This document shows, one piece after another, positions 5,763-8,929 of a stretch of 8,929 nt of DNA. Below the pieces are notes generated by a model. It was not told where the DNA came from, made no database searches, and was given only the letters and a program-made list of their open reading frames with translations. Positions within the stretch are counted from its first letter, which is position 1; each line of letters begins with the position of its first letter. The position numbers and the translations under genes are program-made. Source of the stretch: Treponema sp. (GTDB lineage Bacteria > Spirochaetota > Spirochaetia > Treponematales > Breznakiellaceae); NCBI GenBank assembly GCA_031267115.1, contig JAIRZS010000095.1:1-8929 (forward strand), in the 5' to 3' direction.

Positions 5763-7010
5763 ATGATCCTGAAACCCATGGTCCGCAACAATATCTGCCT
5801 CAACAGCCACCCCGGGGGCTGCGCGAAGGTAGTGCGGGGCGAGATTGACTACGCGAGGAAAGCGCTTGCTGGAGAAACTGGGGAGGGCGCGCCGAAGCTG
5901 GCCCTGGTGATAGGCTGTTCTACAGGCTACGGGCTGGCGAGCCGCATTGTTTCCGCCTTTGGGTACGGCGCGGCTACTGTGGGAGTTTCTTTCGAAAAGG
6001 CCGGTTCCGCCACGAAGACCGGGACCCCGGGCTGGTACAACAACGCGGCTTTCGGCGCGGAGGCCTCGGCGGCCGGTATCCCGCATAAAACCCTGGACGG
6101 CGATGCCTTTTCGGACGGGATGAAGGCCCGGGCTGCGGAGGCAATCCGCGAGACGGCGGCTGAAGCGGGGCTGCCCGCCCAGGCGGACCTGGTGATCTAT
6201 TCCCTGGCCTCCCCGGTCAGGACGGACCCCAGGGACGGAACGCTGTACAGGTCGGTAATCAAGCCGGTGGGCGGGGCCTATTCGGGGACTACTGTGGACA
6301 TGCTCACCGGGAAGCTGTTCGAGGCCCGGGCCGAACCGGCTGCCGAGGAGGAGATCGCCGCCACGATCAAGGTGATGGGCGGCGAGGATTGGGAACTCTG
6401 GATCGACGCCCTGGACAGGGAGGGCGTCCTCTCCCCAAAGGCCAGGACCGTGGCCTATACCTACATCGGCCCGGAACTTTCCTGGGCTATCTACAAAAAC
6501 GGCACCATAGGCCGGGCCAAGGAAGATCTGGAACGGGCCGGAAAGGCTATCAACGCCAAATTCCGGGCGGGCGGCAGTGGCAGCGGCGGCAGTCCGGGGC
6601 GGCGCGCCTGGGTGTCGGTGAACAAGGCGCTCGTCACGCGGGCAAGCGCGGTAATTCCCATCATTCCCTTTTACGTTTCCTGCCTTTTCAAAGTGATGAA
6701 GGAAAAGGGACTCCACGAAGGCTGCATCGAGCAGATTGTCCGGCTCTTTAAGGACAGGCTCTACACCGCCGGGGCTTCTACCGATCCGGCAAAGGTGCCG
6801 GTGGACAGCGAGGGACGCATACGCATCGACGATCTGGAAATGCGTGAAGATGTGCAAAAAGAAACTGCGGAACGGATGAAAAAAGCCGGTGAAACGAATA
6901 TATTTGAAGTAAGCGATATTGCGGGTTTTAAGCACGATTTCCTTGAAGCCCACGGCTTTGACGTTCCGGGGATAAACTACGACGAGGACGCGGACCCCCT
7001 GACGATTTAA
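5763..7010 (+). CDS. fabV: Trans-2-enoyl-CoA/ACP reductase, FabV/TER family
   Basis: A 415-residue NADH-dependent reductase of the 2,3-double bond of enoyl-ACP or enoyl-CoA, the last step of fatty-acid elongation or of crotonyl-CoA to butyryl-CoA conversion. Motifs: MILKPMVRNNICLNSHPGGC at the start; nucleotide-binding GCSTGYGLASRI (from Gly51); FGYGAATVGVSFEKAGS; TGTPGWYNN; IYSLASPVRTDP; the catalytic Tyr244-X8-Lys253 pair in YKNGTIGRAK; VNKALVTRASAVIPIIPFY; and a C-terminal AGFKHDFLEAHGFDV block. From memory it tracks T. denticola TER (397 residues) closely. Extra residues include a Gly/Ser loop at 270-277 and a short insert after RLYTAG. An in-frame ATG at 5751 exists, but the start at 5763 has GGAG (5753-5756) six bases upstream and gives the family N-terminus. 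FabV enzymes are often triclosan-insensitive. Confidence 0.94.
   Translation: MILKPMVRNNICLNSHPGGCAKVVRGEIDYARKALAGETGEGAPKLALVIGCSTGYGLASRIVSAFGYGAATVGVSFEKAGSATKTGTPGWYNNAAFGAEASAAGIPHKTLDGDAFSDGMKARAAEAIRETAAEAGLPAQADLVIYSLASPVRTDPRDGTLYRSVIKPVGGAYSGTTVDMLTGKLFEARAEPAAEEEIAATIKVMGGEDWELWIDALDREGVLSPKARTVAYTYIGPELSWAIYKNGTIGRAKEDLERAGKAINAKFRAGGSGSGGSPGRRAWVSVNKALVTRASAVIPIIPFYVSCLFKVMKEKGLHEGCIEQIVRLFKDRLYTAGASTDPAKVPVDSEGRIRIDDLEMREDVQKETAERMKKAGETNIFEVSDIAGFKHDFLEAHGFDVPGINYDEDADPLTI
6570..6593 (+). repeat. Short Gly/Ser-coding repeat in fabV
   Basis: GGCGGCAGT occurs at 6570-6578 and 6585-6593, separated by GGCAGC, and encodes GGSGSGGS (residues 270-277). It lies in a surface-type connection just before the conserved AWVSVNK block, where I recall T. 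denticola TER as having a shorter connection. Confidence 0.55.
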
Positions 7011-7032
7011 CGATTTAACAATCGGGCGTTTT
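7011..7032 (+). terminator. Weak terminator candidate after fabV
   Basis: Directly after the fabV stop, CGATT (7011-7015) pairs with AATCG (7020-7024) around TAAC, and GGGCGTTTT-like sequence follows (TTTT at 7029-7032). The stem is short and A/T-containing, and the T-run is a few bases away, so support is low. Confidence 0.25.
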
Positions 7033-7059
7033 CCGAAACCCGGTTTGGAGGAATTTAAC

Positions 7060-7161
7060 CACGAACCGAACGGGAATCCGGGTAAAACCGGGATACCAGA
7101 GCGAAAGTTCGCGAGGTTCGTGCGATACCAGGCTGGTTTTCCGGGTGTAATCCCGGAAACC
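7060..7161. repeat. Nested inverted repeats between fabV and accB
   Basis: An 8-bp perfect inverted repeat, CACGAACC (7060-7067) with GGTTCGTG (7115-7122), encloses GCGAA-AG-TTCGC (7101-7112). Next comes a strong hairpin in which GGTTTTCCGGG (7135-7145) pairs with CCCGGAAACC (7152-7161): ten pairs with one bulged T and a six-base loop. ATACCAG is directly repeated at 7093-7099 and 7125-7131. No T-run follows the strong hairpin. It may be a dispersed palindromic element or a leader structure for accBC. No tRNA-like cloverleaf or open frame was found here. Confidence 0.5.
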
Positions 7162-7216
7162 GGAGTGCGCCAGGCCCGGTTCGCGGGGTTCATGGTCCTC
7201 TTCCGCGCCGGGGTAT

Positions 7217-7227
7217 GTTAGTCTAAC
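7217..7227 (+). promoter_or_regulatory. Small palindrome upstream of accB, operator candidate
   Basis: GTTAG-T-CTAAC is a perfect inverted repeat 17 bases before the accB ATG, overlapping a poor -10-like TATGTT (7214-7219). No convincing -35 box was found. It could be a repressor site or chance. Confidence 0.25.
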
Positions 7228-7244
7228 GGAAATTTTGAATTTGT

Positions 7245-7736
7245 ATGAACGATGAATCTATTTTAAAACTGCTGGATGCTTTTTCCGCCGCGGATATCGC
7301 GGAGCTTGACGTACAGGACGGCCCCCAGCGCGTGGTTTTCCGGAAAGACGCGGCGGTAGGGGCCGTAATAATGCCCGCGCCGCAGATTCAGGCCGCTGCG
7401 GCCCCGGTTTCGGCGGACCAGGCGGCCTGGGCCCCGGCCCCGGCGGATTTGTTCCCGGCGGAAGATGGCCGCGCCGCGCCGCCGGGAAGCCCCGGGGAGG
7501 AAACCATCGCCAGCCCTATTGTGGCGACATTCTACGCCGCGCCCGGGCCGGACGCGCCGGTATTTGTCAAGGCCGGCGACAGGGTCAAGGCCGGGGATAC
7601 CCTCTGCATCCTGGAAGCCATGAAGATGATGAACCGCCTTGGGGCCGAGTTCGACTGCGAGATACTCGCGGTAAAGGCCGCAAGCGGGGACCTTGTTGAG
7701 TACGGGCAGGCTCTCTTTGAAGTCAGGCGGCTCTGA
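7245..7736 (+). CDS. accB: Biotin carboxyl carrier protein of acetyl-CoA carboxylase
   Basis: A 163-residue carrier that holds biotin while CO2 is loaded by biotin carboxylase and then moved to acetyl-CoA to make malonyl-CoA. The N-terminal region (1-35) has the AccB-type helix and VVFRKD strand. A flexible Pro/Ala-rich linker follows (about 43-85), then the biotinyl domain: ASPIVATFYAAPGPDAPVFV, which includes the thumb-like segment, GDTLCILEAMKMMN with the biotinylated Lys127, and EYGQALFEV at the end. EAMKMM is the accepted biotin ligase target. Length is near the 156 residues of E. coli AccB. The ATG at 7245 has no good Shine-Dalgarno site. It overlaps accC by 20 bp. A decarboxylase carrier is a less likely alternative, because the thumb and the pairing with accC favour acetyl-CoA carboxylase. 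Confidence 0.92.
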   Translation: MNDESILKLLDAFSAADIAELDVQDGPQRVVFRKDAAVGAVIMPAPQIQAAAAPVSADQAAWAPAPADLFPAEDGRAAPPGSPGEETIASPIVATFYAAPGPDAPVFVKAGDRVKAGDTLCILEAMKMMNRLGAEFDCEILAVKAASGDLVEYGQALFEVRRL

Positions 7737-8929
7737 ACCGGTCCGGCGGCTTTTGATCGCCAACCGCGGGGAAATCGCGGTGCGTATTATCCGGAGCTGC
7801 CGGGAAATGGGGATAGAAACGGTGGCGGTTTACTCCACCGCCGACCGGGACAGCCTTCATGTGCGCCTCGCCGATCAGGCGGTCTGCATAGGGCCGCCGC
7901 CCTCCCCCCAAAGCTACCTTAACCGGAACAACCTTATCATGGCGGCCATTAACACCGGCTGCGGGGCAATCCATCCGGGGGTGGGGTTCCTGTCCGAGAA
8001 CGCCGGGTTCGCAAGGCTTGTCCGGGACCGGGGCCTCGCCTTTATCGGCCCGGCGCCCGAGACCATCGAGCTTTTGGGCGACAAGGTAGCCGCGCGGGAC
8101 ACGGCGCGCCGCTTCGGCCTCCCCGTCACGCCGGGCAGCGCCGGGGCCGTGGATTCCGAAGAAGCCGCAGCCAAAGCGGCGCGGGAACTCGGCTTTCCGG
8201 TGATCATCAAGGCGGCGGCGGGGGGCGGCGGCAAGGGAATGCGCGTTGTCCGGCGGGCGGAGGAACTGGCCGGGAATCTCGCCATAGCCCGTTCCGAGGC
8301 GGAGGCGAACTTTGCCGACAACACGGTTTTTATCGAGCGCTACCTTGAAAACCCCCGGCATGTAGAACTCCAGATACTCGCCGACGGGAACCGCGTTGCC
8401 GTTCTGGGAGAGCGTGACTGTTCCGTGCAGCAGAACCACCAGAAACTCATCGAGGAAAGCCCCTCGCCGGGCGTAACGGAAACAATGCGCCGGCGCATGG
8501 CGGAAGGGGCCGTAAACCTGTTCCGCGAGCTAAAGTACGCCGGGGCGGGCACCATCGAATTCCTCGTGGAGGGGGAGAACTTCTACTTCATGGAGGTAAA
8601 CGCCCGGCTCCAGGTAGAACACCCGGTAAGCGAGTTTGTCACCGGCGCGGACATCGTCCGGGAGCAGATCTTCGCCTGCACCGCCGGCCATATCGGGCTT
8701 GATCCGGGCAAAGTGTCCCTGAACGGCTGGGCCATCGAGTGCCGGATCAACGCCCTGTCCCCGGGAACCATTACCCGCCTGGAAATCCCCGGCGGCCCCG
8801 GCGTCCGTTTCGACAGCTTCCTCTATCAGGGCTGTACCGTGCCGCCCTTCTACGATTCCATGATTGCCAAGCTCATCGTCCACGACAGCACCCGCGACCG
8901 CGCCATCGCCAGGATGGGCCGGGCGCTGG
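7717..8929 (+). CDS. accC: Biotin carboxylase subunit of acetyl-CoA carboxylase (3' end beyond window)
   Basis: An ATP-grasp enzyme that carboxylates the biotin on AccB using bicarbonate and ATP. The frame stays open to the window edge (404 complete codons); about 45 C-terminal residues should lie beyond it. No ATG precedes the conserved RRLLIANRGEIAVRI, so TTG at 7717 is chosen: AGG at 7708-7710 lies six bases upstream, and the resulting 20-bp overlap with accB suggests coupling. Conserved sites: glycine-rich loop GGGGKGMRVV (169 on), LGERDCSVQ (231 on), His241-Gln242-Lys243, EVNARLQVEHP (Glu293, Asn295, Arg297), and Arg343 in ECRINA, equivalent to E. coli Arg338. The EDPxTFL segment that follows ECRINA in E. 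coli is absent, shortening the loop by about seven residues. The sequence otherwise agrees well with AccC. Confidence 0.93.
   Translation, partial: MKSGGSEPVRRLLIANRGEIAVRIIRSCREMGIETVAVYSTADRDSLHVRLADQAVCIGPPPSPQSYLNRNNLIMAAINTGCGAIHPGVGFLSENAGFARLVRDRGLAFIGPAPETIELLGDKVAARDTARRFGLPVTPGSAGAVDSEEAAAKAARELGFPVIIKAAAGGGGKGMRVVRRAEELAGNLAIARSEAEANFADNTVFIERYLENPRHVELQILADGNRVAVLGERDCSVQQNHQKLIEESPSPGVTETMRRRMAEGAVNLFRELKYAGAGTIEFLVEGENFYFMEVNARLQVEHPVSEFVTGADIVREQIFACTAGHIGLDPGKVSLNGWAIECRINALSPGTITRLEIPGGPGVRFDSFLYQGCTVPPFYDSMIAKLIVHDSTRDRAIARMGRAL

Noticed and set aside
5520..7193. Reverse-strand open frame of 557 codons opposite fabV
   Set aside because: FabV on the + strand is certain from its motifs and catalytic pair. 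The reverse product is low in recognisable motifs and spans spacers and palindromes.
7177..7200. GGTTCG box suggesting a tRNA T-arm
   Set aside because: No acceptor, D-arm or anticodon arm can be fitted around it.

Overview
The window is GC-rich (about 60% by eye) and every convincing gene is on the + strand. The best taxonomic clue is the gene at 5763-7010. As remembered, its protein follows the trans-2-enoyl-CoA reductase (TER/FabV) of Treponema denticola closely from end to end. A lipoprotein signal with a loose lipobox and palindrome-rich, GC-rich spacers also fit a spirochaete, perhaps a high-GC termite-gut-type treponeme. The genus is inferred; no search was run.

Layout. 1-183 is the 3' end of a gene cut by the window edge. 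184-521 is a repeat-rich spacer ending in a near-consensus sigma70 promoter. 522-2838 is a three-gene polar amino acid ABC importer (binding lipoprotein, permease, ATPase). 2853-5484 is an overlapping iorA-iorB pair for indolepyruvate (arylpyruvate):ferredoxin oxidoreductase, with a TATAAT box six bases before the iorA ATG. 5485-5762 holds a possible terminator, a palindrome cluster, and a promoter with an inverted-repeat operator candidate. 5763-7010 is fabV/ter. 7011-7244 is another palindrome-rich spacer. 7245-8929 is accB (biotin carboxyl carrier) overlapping accC (biotin carboxylase), which runs off the right edge.

How it may work together. The importer and IorAB suit an amino-acid-fermenting anaerobe: amino acids are taken up and transaminated, and the aryl 2-oxoacids are oxidatively decarboxylated to acyl-CoA with reduction of ferredoxin. 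FabV and AccBC belong to fatty-acid synthesis (malonyl-CoA supply and the last reduction of each elongation cycle); a TER-type enzyme could also reduce crotonyl-CoA in fermentation. These links are inferred from gene content.

The most unusual feature is a palindromic, G/C-tract-bounded sequence that seems to occur twice in opposite orientation: once in the spacer at 301-390 and once inside iorA at 3972-4083. In iorA it stays in frame and encodes a Pro/Ala/Gly-rich linker between protein domains. The copies share a 16-base exact match plus flanking similarity. This looks like a dispersed element that can be domesticated as protein-coding sequence, comparable in concept to the Rickettsia palindromic elements.
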